Source of the DNA: Pectinophora gossypiella
Taxonomy: Eukaryota > Arthropoda > Insecta > Lepidoptera > Gelechiidae
Direction: 5' to 3'
Assembly: GCF_024362695.1 (NCBI RefSeq)
Contig: NC_065415.1
Coordinates: forward strand, 6,613,438-6,677,437
Length of the DNA: 64,000 bases
The notes below the pieces were generated by a model. The model did not search any database. It was not told where the DNA came from and worked only from the letters and a program-made list of their open reading frames with translations. The position numbers and the translations under genes were made by a program. This document shows, piece by piece, positions 11,801 to 26,000 of the stretch; position 1 is the stretch's first letter; each line of letters begins with the position of its first letter.

Positions 11801-14800
11801 CATAGAAAACCGTATCGCAGGAACGCTAGATTCTCATCAACCAGTAGAGCAGGCAGGCTTTCGTCCATCTTTTTCAACTACAGACCACCTACATACTGTC
11901 AACCAGATCATTGAAAAATGCAATGAGTACCACAAACCTCTCTATCTGGCGTTCGTGGATTACTCCAAGGCCTTCGATAGTCTCAATCACTCAGCGATAT
12001 TCTCAGCTCTTCGCAATCAAAATATTGAAGACACCTATATAAAGCTTTTGGAGTTAATCTACACGAACAGCACAGCCTCTATAAGGCTCCAATCACAGGG
12101 TCCTATATTTAGAATAGAAAAGGGCGTGAAGCAGGGTGACCCCCTTTCCCCAAAACTGTTCACATGTACCCTGGAGGAAATTTTCAGAAAGCTGGCGGAT
12201 TTGTGGGAGACGAGAGGAATTGTCATCCAAGGGAAAAGATTAACCAATCTTCGGTTTGCCGATGACATAGTACTCTTTGCGCCTACATCAGTCGAGCTCG
12301 AACAGATGCTTCAAGACCTTAGCACAGCGAGCCTTGGGGTTGGGCTTGCGATGAACAGGTCGAAGACTCAGATTATGACCAACAGCACAAAACGTAGGGT
12401 CAAGGTTGATGGGCAAGAAATACATTATGTCGATGAATACATCTACTTGGGCCAGATAGTCTCTTTCCAAAACCGGCAAGAAAAAGAGATCGATCGCCGT
12501 ATCGAAAATGCGTGGAAGAGCTATTGGTCGATGAAACACCTAATGAAAGGGGATCTTCCCATTTCATTAAAGCGAAAGCTCATCGACATGTGTATTCTGC
12601 CCATCCTAACTTACGGTGCCCAGACCTGGTCATTGACGGAACGTCAAAAGTCCAAGCTCAAGGTCTGCCAAAGAGCGATTGAGCGTAGTGTGTTAGGTGT
12701 CAAACGAATTGATCGAGTCCGAAACACAACACTGCGTTCAAAAACGGGAATCGCTGATGTGGGACGGGAAGCCGCAAAACTCAAATGGAATTGGGCCGGA
12801 CATGTTTGTCGCATGCACCCTGAGCGGTGGGCACGGATCGTCACGCATTGGGTGCCTCATGACGGATACAGGCGTCGTGGCAGACCTCGAAAGAGATGGC
12901 GTGACGACTTGGACGCTTGCCGGAGGGACTGGCCGGAATACGCACAGGACCGCGAAAAATGGAAAGAGGAAGGGGAGGCCTTTGCCCAGCAGTGGGATCT
13001 TGTAGGCTAGATTAGATTAGATTACAGTTATTATTGAGAGTAATAGTTTGACATCGAAGGTCTTAGCAGGCTAATTCAAGTAACGGTTGAAGGTTAATAA
13101 AATAATAATCCCAGCAGTATTTTTTTTTTCAATTATTTATTTTTTCGTATCAACAGTGGCTGCAAGTTGTCTTTGATTACTTGTGGCTCTGCCCACCCCA
13201 TTTGGGATTACGGGCGTGAGTTTATGTATGTATGTATGTATGTTATTTTTTTGTTATTTATTTTATTTGTTCATATAAAGTACAGTACAGTGCAATACAA
13301 TGTTTCATAGGCTAATAACATATTTATAATCGTATCGTTTTGGACTTTGATAAGATAGCCATAGCATAAAGAATAATAAAGTATCGAACGGTAACTCTCC
13401 GGCCCGCGCCAATTCGTATCGCGCGCCGACCTCAGCCTCTCTGGTTCATACTCTAGTCAGCCGCTCCTTAGCTCCTTAGTAAGGGGGAATCCGCAGACTA
13501 TCTGTCTCCCTCGCACTTACGCATTAAGCGGCACACGGTAAGATTGAGTTTTTTGTATGGAGTGTCCGGGGTGTGATACTTTATTTTTCCCTCAATCAGA
13601 CTTATCGCTATCGACCCACTCGGATCGATTAATTCTTTCAAATATTTTTCCTCTCAAACGACGCCCTGAGCCGAGGTTCGCGCCCAACTGGGCACCCTCA
13701 GACTTGTTGTCTTAAACGTTGTACCGGGTCAGAGCCTTCAGCGCTCCCCATTTGTCCGGCCAAGTAGTTAATGCCATCTGCGGTAAATCTACACTAAGTC
13801 ACGTCAAAAAAAAACTTTATTTATTTAAATAGGTATACCAACAGTACACGTATTATATACGTAAAGTTACTTTAAGTCTTTAGTAAATGTTTGTAAATGT
13901 GTCCCAATTACAGGTACACACGGCATTCATAATTACAACAACAAAACTTATAATTGTATATATATATATATATATACGTATATAAGTATAAATAAATATG
14001 TATACAACTTAAACAGAAATTATCTTCTAAATAAAAACAGTCATAAAATAATCTTCTTAACAAAATTAAGAATTAAAATACTTTTTGAAATTATAAGAAT
14101 CTGATTGCATTCAATATTACTGGTATTTAGTACCTAATAATTTAACTCTGCTGGGTTGCTGCTGCAAGAAACCAGATTATAACTTCAACATCAACTAGGT
14201 TTTGTTAGTAATTACGAAACATGATATTCTAATTTACTATCGGCTAGTCAGTATGTCCAAATATGGTGGATAGGATATCCGATTGCACGGTAATTCCTAC
14301 GCAAACATTGATTGCCGGGTTACCAAACACAGGTTGCATCCCATTGAGTAATTATGTATACCTACGGTAATATCAGTACTGATAACCCAACAATGAATGC
14401 CCTTAAACTACTTTACGATCAATGCACTCGTAGTTAAAATAGTTGCCATTATCGTGGGAAAATGTGCCTTTGTCTAGACATGAATTGTGTATGTGTGTAT
14501 CTGTCTGTTTGCCTGTCCGTCTTTCACGGCAAAACGGAGCTGCAGGTACAAAGAGTGACATAGGCTATTTTTGTCTCTTTTTAACCCTCCCACTTCCCTA
14601 AAATGGGGGGTGGGGGATTGATTTTTATATGGAGCTTTCCGCCATTTTTAATGTAGCATGTAAAAAATTATATGTGGTCTATTTGTGACTTACAAAAAAA
14701 ATGTGCACCATTTTTTTTTTGGAAATCTGTCCCCAACCCCTTGAAAGAGGGAGTATTTTATACGGGACTTATAGCAATTTTCAAGGTAGGAAACTAAAAA

Positions 14801-16979
14801 TTGGTACATTAGGAAAGGCGAACCGTGTTACCCTGAATTAACGCGAGCGAAGCCGCGGGCAAAAGCTACTTAGAACATAACTTTATTTAGTAGGTAGTCA
14901 CACTTGTTATTCAAGTCCTAATCAAACATCCAAAAACGTATTGATTTTATTGATTTATACGACACAATGATTATCTCATTGTGTCGTCATCATTCGAATA
15001 CCCACTTAATATCATATATCATCCATATAAATATAAGTAATTATCATGAAGGGATTGGTTTTATGCGGTATATTGAATTTTATAGCATTCAAGGTAATGC
15101 TATAAAATTCAAAATATAGATAATAATAATAATTAATAATTACTTACTATACTTACTATAGACCTGTACGAAGCCACTGACAAAGCCGTAAGCGTGGCCA
15201 ATTATTGGTCAGCAAAAATTTAGCTTCGATCGCCATCGACTCGCAAAGAAGAAGACTTACTATAAATAATTAATTATAATTACAATATTATTACTTGCGT
15301 GTTTCGATCGTCCGTGGCCTAACCCTTACAAGTATTAAGTAACTGAGCCTCTCATGTCTAGACAAAATGACACGTTCCCGTCATTATGTATCTAGGTACG
15401 TAATGATGGCATTGTAGGCGTTGTGTTGTGTGATCTTTGTACCTAGGTCAATGATGGAAACGAACTGTCAATCTCGCTACTTTTAACGATGTATTGCCTC
15501 CTCCTCTAATAATGCAGGGAAAAATATAATGTTTGGTCTTTTTAAATTAAAAAAAATTAAACATTGTTTATTGTCTTAGAAAAAGATTGATACAACAAAT
15601 ACTTACGTATAGCTAGGACACACAAATGCTACATAAGTATAACCCTGCTACCTGAACTAGGAGACCTGTATCTCAGGGAGCAATGTGTGTCCTCCTCATC
15701 TAATAATGCAAGGAAAAATAAAATGTTTGGTCTTTTTAAATATATATTATTATACTTAACACTCATAACGTGCTAAATTCGATTTTCAAAAAAAAAATAC
15801 ATACGTGCGATAACACGAATTCAAGTTTATTTTATTAATACGCATCAAAGTAATGAATGTTTTCACATTTCATTTCGTTTAGGCCACAAAAACCCTCTCA
15901 GAGAGAATATAATCTAACGCTTCATCAATATACCTTTGCGATTTGCCAGGCCGAACGAGCATGAATGGTCTAAATGGCCCCTAATTACTTCGAAACCTTC
16001 ATCAAAGCCCACTGTCATTACGACCAATTTCAATTATTCATGAATTTATCGATCAAGTATTTCTATTTTGTAGGTACAGTCGAGCAACCCCTTTCTGCAT
16101 TACATTGTTACAATAGCTATGAATAAATACATTTCGATCTGTATCTATATCGTTTTTAGTCTTCGGTGATGTTGAAGGGTATTTTATAAGACACATTTGT
16201 CAAGCGTGTGTAGACTCCACATTTTGTAGGGTGGCCACGAAGATATAAAAGAGTTTGTGTGTGTATGTGGCCGCTTTATGTTATTGTAATTTTTGTGCCA
16301 TGTACGCAATCCCCGCAATTTTTTCTGAACGAAAGGCAATTCAACTCAAAATTATCTTTATACAACGCTTAAATCGTCATATATTGTACACTTTTGTAGT
16401 GCCCTTACAGGGTGTGATATGATTGTACCATGTAGCATTCAAAAAATAAATAACACATAACATAAACAGTCTACATACGTCCCACTGCTGGGCACAGGCC
16501 TCCCCTCAATCAACCGGAGTGGGGTAAGGAACATACTCCACCGCGCTGCTTCACTACGGGTTGGTATTTTTACGTCTAATAGCCGGGACCAACGGCTTAA
16601 CGTAAAAAAACGTACACGTACGTAAACGTAAACGTACGTCAGAAATAAGTTTTGTTGAACATCTCATCCATACACTTGACTCATCCACCTAAAACTACTG
16701 CAGCTTCTCAACTATAACCTACTAACACTTGATAGGAAAACGATACCACAGAATCCCTTTGTAATATTAACTAGAGCGTTATAATAATGCAATCGTTAGT
16801 AATCACTATATCTTCTTCCTTATGGCGCTGACGCAAAGATCTCGTCGAGACGGTAATAATATACCTACGTATTGTGGAATGATAAGAATTCATTTGGAAT
16901 TAATTACGTATTCAACTACTCTGTTATTACGTTTTAGAAGTACGAGTAAATATTTTCCGACCAGAGCGCAGCTCTTAAA

Positions 16980-17023
<44 letters not shown>

Positions 17024-20000
17024 AATATTTTATAACATGCGCACTTAAAATGATGTAACATTAAATGTAATTACAGTTACATATTATATATTTTTTAATT
17101 TTAATTATGTATATTGTTTATAAAACGAATAAAATATTGCCCGTAATAATTATACCTTATGCTTTACGCGCATGCTGTAAACAGTTAATAGTGTTATAAT
17201 AACACTCAACATAATTTGAACTGTAAAGAAATATTTGGAGAAATACAAAAATAATTAGTGGGTTATTTGATATTATATTGTTAGAACTTAATCAAACACA
17301 GGTATACATAATCTGCGCTATGTTGAATTAATGAAGTTATGTTCCTATAATTATTGAACAGAAGTAAAATAATCATTTTGTATATAAATACATTATCTAA
17401 TTGTACAGTGATAAAGATTTGTAAGTACCTGTACTAACTGACAGCTTACGAACTCATCGACAGTAAATGAATGCATATCAACCACTCCCACCCCAGGGCC
17501 TTATCATATAAAAGTAAATCTATTACTATTTATGCTAATAACGACAAAAGGCCGGAATAAATGACCGGGAAAAGTAAACTTTCCGCTGATGAGTTTCCAA
17601 TGGAGTTTTTTATAATCTGTAAACAAATGGAAAACGCTCCGAGACATTAGCGAGTCGTTTATTTCGTTTATTGGCCGAATTTTTCTACTTCGCCACTTTG
17701 TAGAGATCATTATCGGTATTTATTAGTCGTTATTAAGAGGGGATAAAGAAATATGTTATTGAATAACAATTCTGAACATTTCTATCGCTTGTGAATTTTT
17801 AAAACTTAACCTCGCAAGCAACGGTATGTGGTGAAGAATACCAGCTTATCGTCCATATTTTATTCCAGTTACACCTTCATGTTAGAAATTAAGGAAATGA
17901 TCCATCAGTTGACTTCTACTACTTACTCGGGAAGATGAACAGCTTTTGTTTTCTTCTAGTCTATCAGAGACATGAAGTGAAGGGTTGTGAGGTGGATGAT
18001 CCACATCAACAAACTTGGTGTCCGAGACCTCTGAAACACGGATCATCTTAGGTACTTTTAGAAAATCGAGTGATCAGCTTGTAACGTCTTAACCAAACCA
18101 GGGACGTATAAAGTGAAGTAAAAAATTATTACCACTTATACTTTATACAGTTTTTTCTGCAAGCTAATCAATGTTTTGTAAGTTGTTGCGGCATTATCTA
18201 TGACTTAATTAATTTCTTCGTTGAACACGAGACTTAGCTACTTTCGAATACTTACTTTGCTGTCTGAATAATAATAATATTATATTGAGAAGGAATTTTG
18301 CACGTTTTGTGCTCTGGTTTAATTAAATTATTTAATTAAACTGTAAATGTTATTTAAATAGACAGGGTTGTTACAATTGGGTGAAAATGTTTTATATACG
18401 TACTATTAAACGGAAAGTATAGTTCAGTACTGTTCAGTACAATTAGTGATTATATTTCAATAACGTTGTACTACGATTACAAAAGCCAGTGTTGTGACGT
18501 TCATTAGCATAGTGATGTTAGACCGATCGATTATGTTCTATCTAATAATACTTAGCTTCATACCGTATCAATACTCATGAACCCTAATGGTTTGTTAGTA
18601 ATCGAAATTCAACTTACAGCTACCTTTGAATACGACCACGAATTGAATCAATCCTAAAAAAATACAAACAATATTTTGGGAATCTAAACGATCAAAAACA
18701 TACCGTTGTCTAAGGTGATAGATGTATATACAGGGTGTTAGTGACACCGTAACGAATACTGAGGGGGATGATTCAGACCATGATTCTGAGTTGATATCAA
18801 GTGGAATATTCCGTCGCAAAATTCATGATTTATTTTTAGTTTTTTAAAATTATTGTCAATTCTATACTTTTGCGATGAAAAATTCCACTTGATATTAACT
18901 CAGAATAATCAGCTGTTTCATCCCCCTCAGTATTCGTTACGATGTCACTTACACCCCGCACAAGTACATACTGTACCCATACAAGTAGGTATGGGTGTGA
19001 GTGACACCGTAATGAATACTGAGGGGGATGATTCAGACCATGATTCTGAGTTGATATCAAGTGGAATTTTCAGTCGGAAAATTCATGAAAATTTTTGTTT
19101 TTCTTTTTATTATTTTCTGTTCCATACTTTTGCGACGGAAAATTCCACTTCATATCATCTCAGAATCATGGTCTCAATCATCCCTCAAAGTTTTCGTTAC
19201 GACGTCACTAACACCCTGTATAGGTGAATTTAAATCTTACTACGGGCCTTGCCCATTTTAATGTAAACAGTTTTCCGCGTACGAGCGGAAACTTGTTAAT
19301 TAAAATTTGAGTCACATTTGACAGCCCAAGGTAGTCATTAGCCATTGGGATATTCTAATACCTACAAACAAAAATACCGTAAGTACTATATTTACATACG
19401 TATAGTTTCTATTTAGTCTAGATGAAAACATTTTTAAATAAAGAAATTAAAAATGATTATATGAAAATGTTTTCATTTAGACTAAATAGAAACTATACGT
19501 ATCTAAATATAGTACTTACGGTATTTTTGTTTGTAGGTATTAAAATATCCCAATAAACATTTATTTAAAAATGTTTTCATCTAGACTAAATAGAAACTTT
19601 ACGTATCTAAATATAGTACTTACGGTATTTTTGTTTGTAGGTATTTAGTTTTATAAGTTTAAGGAAATTTTGCTAGACAAAATATTACAAAAAATAAAGG
19701 CACCAAATAAGTAATATATTTTGTCATTTATAAAAAATTACTAAGTTTAGGGAAGATATTCACGAATAAACATATTTGCGTAAATATATATTTTTATAAT
19801 TGAATTTGCCATCACAAATAAATCTTATTCTTATAAAAATATTCTGTTGAAATAAAAAAGTATTTACACGTGGAGATATCGGTTTAATTCTAAAAGTGGT
19901 TCTAATTATATTTATAAGTTTAAATATTAATTTGTTTTGTCTACAGGCACCTCAATTAATTTCCTTTAAAGACGGCAAAATCGGCGTAAACTTCGCCGGT

Positions 20001-23000
20001 TACCATGCAGCAGCTGGTCTCGGAGGTTTATTGGGTAAGTCGTTTTAGTATCATACTATTCTAACTCCTTGTCATAACCGACTCCGCCGGTGTGAGCGAC
20101 GATATCCCCATTCGCCGCTCATCGCTATCGGCCGACTAGGGTCGATTAATGATTACATAACATAACATAAAAAGCCTATACAAGTCCCACTGCTGGGCAC
20201 GGATTGGTGGAGGTGTTTGTGCTAGCAGCCAGGGACCAAAGGCTTAGCGTGCCTTCCGAAGCACGGAATCATCTTACTGTTTCGGACAATAAGGTGATTC
20301 AAGTCTGCAATGTTATTACCAAACAAAGGACAGTCTCACAAAGTGATTTCGACAATGTCCCTATCGAGAATCGAACCCGGACCGGATTGATGATTCTTTC
20401 AAATATAATCCTCTCAAACGACACCCTCACGCCCAACTGGGCACCCTCAGACATGCTGTTTTAAATTTTGCACCAGATAAGAGCGTTCCTCATTTGTCCG
20501 GCCAAGTAGTTAATGTGGTGAATCTGGTTTGAACTGAACTCAGACTTTTTAGATTTTCGCGACGAAATCGCTTACAATAACTAAAGCTATTATTATATAT
20601 TTATACTTAACTAGAAGTAATCTATTCTGAACGTCAATTTCTTCTCTTGTTTTTGCCTCCTACCATAATAAAACCTATCGTTTTACTACGTCAGTTCCAA
20701 CTTGTCTTTCCATAAGCAGAATTTCTACACGTAAAGACAAGTATATTCAAGTTCAATAGTCGGGAATTTAAAAATACTTGGAATGTTAATAGAATTTTGT
20801 CAGAAAGCCATACACGTGTATACGCGATGGATTCTTCAGGGGAATACCTATTAAAAGTAGCGGTAAATTGGTTTCTTTTTTTAACGTGACTTACCGCATG
20901 GACTACTTGCTAAACAAACATGAAGCGCAAAGAGCATTCACCCGGTATAACATTTAAGACAACAAGCCTGAGGTTTTCTAGTTGGGCGCAAACCTCGCCT
21001 CAAGTCGTCATCCGATAGGCCTATTAGAGGAAAACTTAAACAACTATAAGTAAGTCGAGAAAATGGTACTATTTATGAAAGATCTCGTTAGGTCTACCAC
21101 TAACCAACAAACCTGTACCTTCTTACCTTTGAAAGAAACAACAAGAGAGATAAATCTATATATACCTAACCTAGCCTTTCTTTCCTATCATCTCCCTGGC
21201 GTATCCCGTTATCACAGTGTCGCCTTATCTAACTTGAAGATTTGACAGGTCCGGTTTTATATAGAAGCGCCTGCCTATCTGACCTTTGAATCCGCGTTTA
21301 AAAGGTTTAATAGGTTTTAAAGGCTTATAATACATTATCATTGTTTCTAATATACTTATACATTATGTTTTACAGGCAATGGCGCAACCGGTGGATTATT
21401 CGCTGAAGCCGGTACTCCACACGGACAGTCTGCTAGAGCCGGTCTAGGTGGCGCCGTAGATGCCAACGGTGGTTCTTCAGGTATACTATTTCACATTTTC
21501 ACAAAGAGAAAATATAGGTCGAAAAAATTTCTAACTTGGACGGGACTTCAACCCACAGCTTTTAGCAGGCCGAAACGAGTGTGTTAACAAGATCCCTTTT
21601 TCGGTGGAAGAATACAGTCATGGGCCAAATAAAATCTTGCTAAAATAAACTTACTAAAACAAAATGATTTAAATGTATTTTTCTAAAATATTTTCTTAGC
21701 AGAGTCGGATCATCAGTATTATTTAATTTATATGTAAAATAATTTGAATTTCGAATGGTTCCTAAAATCACCAAATATAATTTTCTTAATAAAATAAATT
21801 TTAATAGTCCCTAACGTACTTACTGCTACAGTTACTGATGTTCGTGAAATTTCGTATTATCTGATATTCCAACCTAGACCCTGTTCTTGAAACAATAGAC
21901 TACTTAGGACGTAATTGTTTCATTTAAATCACAAGGGCGTCTTTAACTGTATCATTGTCATCTTCTACTTTGAGACACACTTCGCAGTTGTACCTACTTA
22001 TTGCCATAATCTTTGCGTCTTGGCACATTCTAAGCTTGATACTTTCAAAGTAACGCTATTGTTCTAATAAAGAAGCAACATCATCGTACACAGAAAGATA
22101 AATACAAATTACGGCTGTTTTATCCCTTGCTGATAAATATTCTGATAGCCAAGTTGTCAAACAAGTTTTGTACAGGCTATGAGACCGTTATTTTCAGCAA
22201 GTATTGCAGCAAAAAATAAAAACAATGTTTTATATTTTTAGGTGGTTTGTATGCTGGAGCAACGGCAGGAGGCAATGTGAAGGCGTCTGCAGGCCTAGGC
22301 GGAGGAGTTACGGCTGAGAAATCTGCTGGAACAGGATACGCCACTGCTCAAGCTGGAGACAGAGTTGCATCATCAGGACTGGTACGTGATCCACTGGAAA
22401 AAGCAAGACGAAAAGAGGAAAGACGAAGAAGGAAAGAACTCAAAAAGCTTAAACACGCCGCCGAGAAAGAAGCAAAAAAAGATTAACCGGTGTCGGGACA
22501 GTGTGATTCTCATAATAATTTTCTTCACATCTATTAACATCCGCTTACCTTATATGTATTTAGCAATAAGTACAAAATTAATACATTGATTAAATATCGT
22601 AATAATGTTGTAGTTTATTTTATTTTATCTAGGTGTATATCCAGTTTGAAGGCGATACTAGTATAGATTAACATTATTTAAAATATTGACAGAAAAAGGT
22701 GGTGTGGTCTAGGTGTTTGGGAGATAATTAAGAGCGTAATTCATTGCAGGAGGTAACGGTAACAACTTTTTTTTATCACTTTTGTACATACTTGCACTCT
22801 ATCTATCTTCTTGGTCGATTTTTACTATAGTTTTGTATTATATACCTATTAGCTATTTGTTATTTTCAATTTTCAGCATGAAGCTTTTAATTTATTTTAT
22901 TACAGGACTTTATATATTGTTTATTTTTTATGTGCTCATATCTAATATTTTTGTAATCAAATAGTAAATTCAAAAACTCACACTATATTTATATTTCTAG

Positions 23001-26000
23001 GGAGGCGAGTCATCCGTTGAAGGAACATCAGGATTTACTTTCTCTGGAACTAAATCCTTTGGTGTTTCTAGTGGAGTTGTAAAACATGTTGAAGTAGCCC
23101 CGCCGTTAGTACAGACAGTTGAAGTGGTAAAGCCTGTACAGAAAGATGTTACCGTTGACTTGAAAATTGATGCCGATAATGAAGTTAAACCTCTGCCCCT
23201 AGCGAAGGCTGAAATTGAATCTAAGTCCGCCGTAGCTGCTGATTTTGATGTCAAAGCTCAAGCCCCAGCCACTGTGCTTGTCAAAGAAGTGAGTAAGATA
23301 CGGGACGAATATAGAAATTATCGCTTTAACAGATTCATGCGTAATTTTGAAGATGTAATGAGTTCTATGTTTAGAGTGCCTCCGAGACCTTTTACAGGAT
23401 ACGAACATCGGACGTGGCAGTGGCCATTGCGTAATGTCCATTATAGGTTCCCACAGGTTTGTGAAAGTATTTTATAGAAGCACAAGAGGCCTTAAGACTG
23501 CCGGCCGTAACTGCAGCACCGTCATCTTCATGTTACGCACTTCTACCTATAGTATTATGTCTAAATGTGTTCATATCTGACTGAACTTTGAATAATATGT
23601 GCTAACGAATTATTGTATCGTCACCATTGGGTTGGGAGTAGATGTAAATAGATTTTTTACAAATTACAGGTATACGTTGAGCCGCCTCCACCGGTAGTTG
23701 TTGAGAAGCATGTCTATCACAGAGTGAAGCCTCATCGTCACCATTTCCGTAAGACTGCTTATATTGGTGGTTACATTGGAGGTAATGGTGGTTTCGAAGC
23801 TCCTCCACCTCCGCCGCCACCAGCACCAGTTGTCTACAAGACTGTTCATGTTCAACCTGCCATTGAGAAGAGAGTCGATGTTGGAGTAGAAACTGACGTC
23901 CACGCTGGGGCTAGTGCTGGAGCGAATGTTGGAGGTACCGGTGGCGGACAAATTGGTTACACAAAACAAGTCACCTTCCAAAGGAACCCCACTTTCTTCG
24001 CGGATATATTCAATGTGAGTATATATTTTATTTTACACAACTGAGACAATACTATGTTGTAGTCTTGACAATTTATAACTTATAATAAATCTGACAGTAA
24101 ATTTCGGTAGATTTGGATCTTTGTTTCATAAGACGTCTTAAACCACATAAATTTATGAAATCTTGCTGTGATCTATGAAATCTCGCAGTTGTACAATACG
24201 ACATAACATTTAACATAATCTGACGACTATATCCCAATGCAATACTGTATAATATACTATGCGATGTTATCTAAAGTTTCATTTTACAAAACACTGTATC
24301 TAGTGTCATTTTGATTTTGGGTTAAGTCTTTTTTTAAGCCATAGACAATTATAATAATATGTGAATGTACCTATATAATAAGTCCGTTATTTAGTATTCG
24401 TGATTTTCTAATTACATTCTATTTGAATAACCATTAAAATCGCTTGAAAATATTATTTCCTCAAAGCGAATTAATGAGGGCTTAAATTAATTTTGTAAAT
24501 TATATTCACAGATCCCAATTTCGACTTTGAAAGCCGTTGGCAATTTCTTGGGCAACGCAGCGGGCAGTACCAGTGTTTCGGTTCAGAAGTCAGCTTCTGT
24601 CCAAGCAGGTGGGGGAGTGGATGCATACAAATACGCCTACTTTTAAGCCATATGAGTAAATTAAGATTGTAACTAGATTAAGTGTCAATATTATTATCTA
24701 GATAAAATTTCTTGGTTGAAAAGATTCAAATATTTGTAAAGAACACGCTTCTTTGGCCTAATTCCTGAAGGCAAGAGCTCATTTTCTAAAACGAGCACAA
24801 ATGTAGCTTGTCGAAGAATTGAAAACCGTATAAGTGTGGACGTTATATTACAGAATTACTTAGTTTCAAGGTTACGCATGTACGCAATCTGAGACATTAC
24901 TCCACCCAGGAATAGAATGGGGATAAATCGCTTACACGCCTGTCTGGCTGTGACTGAAACCCAAGTTTGAGTTATGAGTCTACGCAAATTGTATTGTCTT
25001 AATTACAGAAGCTGCTTCTTATTTGGCTGTAAATTTTAATGAGAGAATATTTTATTTTCCTTCTGCGGATGCGATAAGGCCTGAAAGGAACGGTTACTGG
25101 GATAATCTCCTTTCCCTTGCCCTCGTAATTCTGATGATATTTTTATCTTCTAGCATTTATTACGTTTTTATTTTTTACGAGCCTCCTTAGATGCGGGCGC
25201 CTTAGCCAAGAGTTGTTGAAATATTAAATGTATTTTACTTTACACAAAATAACAGCTGTATCCAGTCGTAAAGAGACATTACTTATTTATTTATTTTTCA
25301 TTTAACAGAGGTGAATACGGCCTGAAATAAACACAATTATTATTAGTATTTATACAATGGTATCCAAATAAACTACTGAGAAGTTTTATTGTTGTTCATA
25401 GTCTTCGCCGTTCTACTTATCCGCTTTTTCATACATTTATTTCACTTTAGTTTTTCTAAACGTTATAATACAACATTATATGGTTTAAGTATATTATTTC
25501 CTTCCAACTTTCATTAATTTATGTCCTCATTAATCATACTTCATTTAATCACAGAAAAAGATTTGTCATCGAAGCATGATTCTTCATCATCAGTAGCATC
25601 ATCAGACGCTCAGATCTCAGTACAAACTCCGAGTGCATCTAAATTCATTGATGACATTCTTGCCGTAAGTTCATTTACATTCATGTTTTCTTTCATTATG
25701 CACAAAAACTTGCCGTGTTTGACTAACTTATTTTTTTTTTTTATATATCTATATAATATAACTTGGTATAATATTAATACTTAAATCTAATTTAATTTAT
25801 CAGTACACTCAGTTTTCCGATGGTTTGTATTTTGGGTACATTTGTTTATTTTTTGGTTTGCATTTGGAGTTACACGTTAATGGTGAAGGGCTTACGCTTT
25901 ATATTCTTCTTCAACAATCGTATAGGTACTTCATCGCATATCACCACAATATCAATAAAGTTTACAAGTACAATAAACAGAGTACCTATTTGAAACAGAA

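Noticed and set aside
12697..13005. 102-codon frame overlapping the RTE ORF in another frame
   Set aside because: It is a shadow of the reverse-transcriptase C-terminus, with no independent features.
18595..19261. Several frames across the MITE dimer
   Set aside because: They come from the palindromic arms and recur with each MITE copy.
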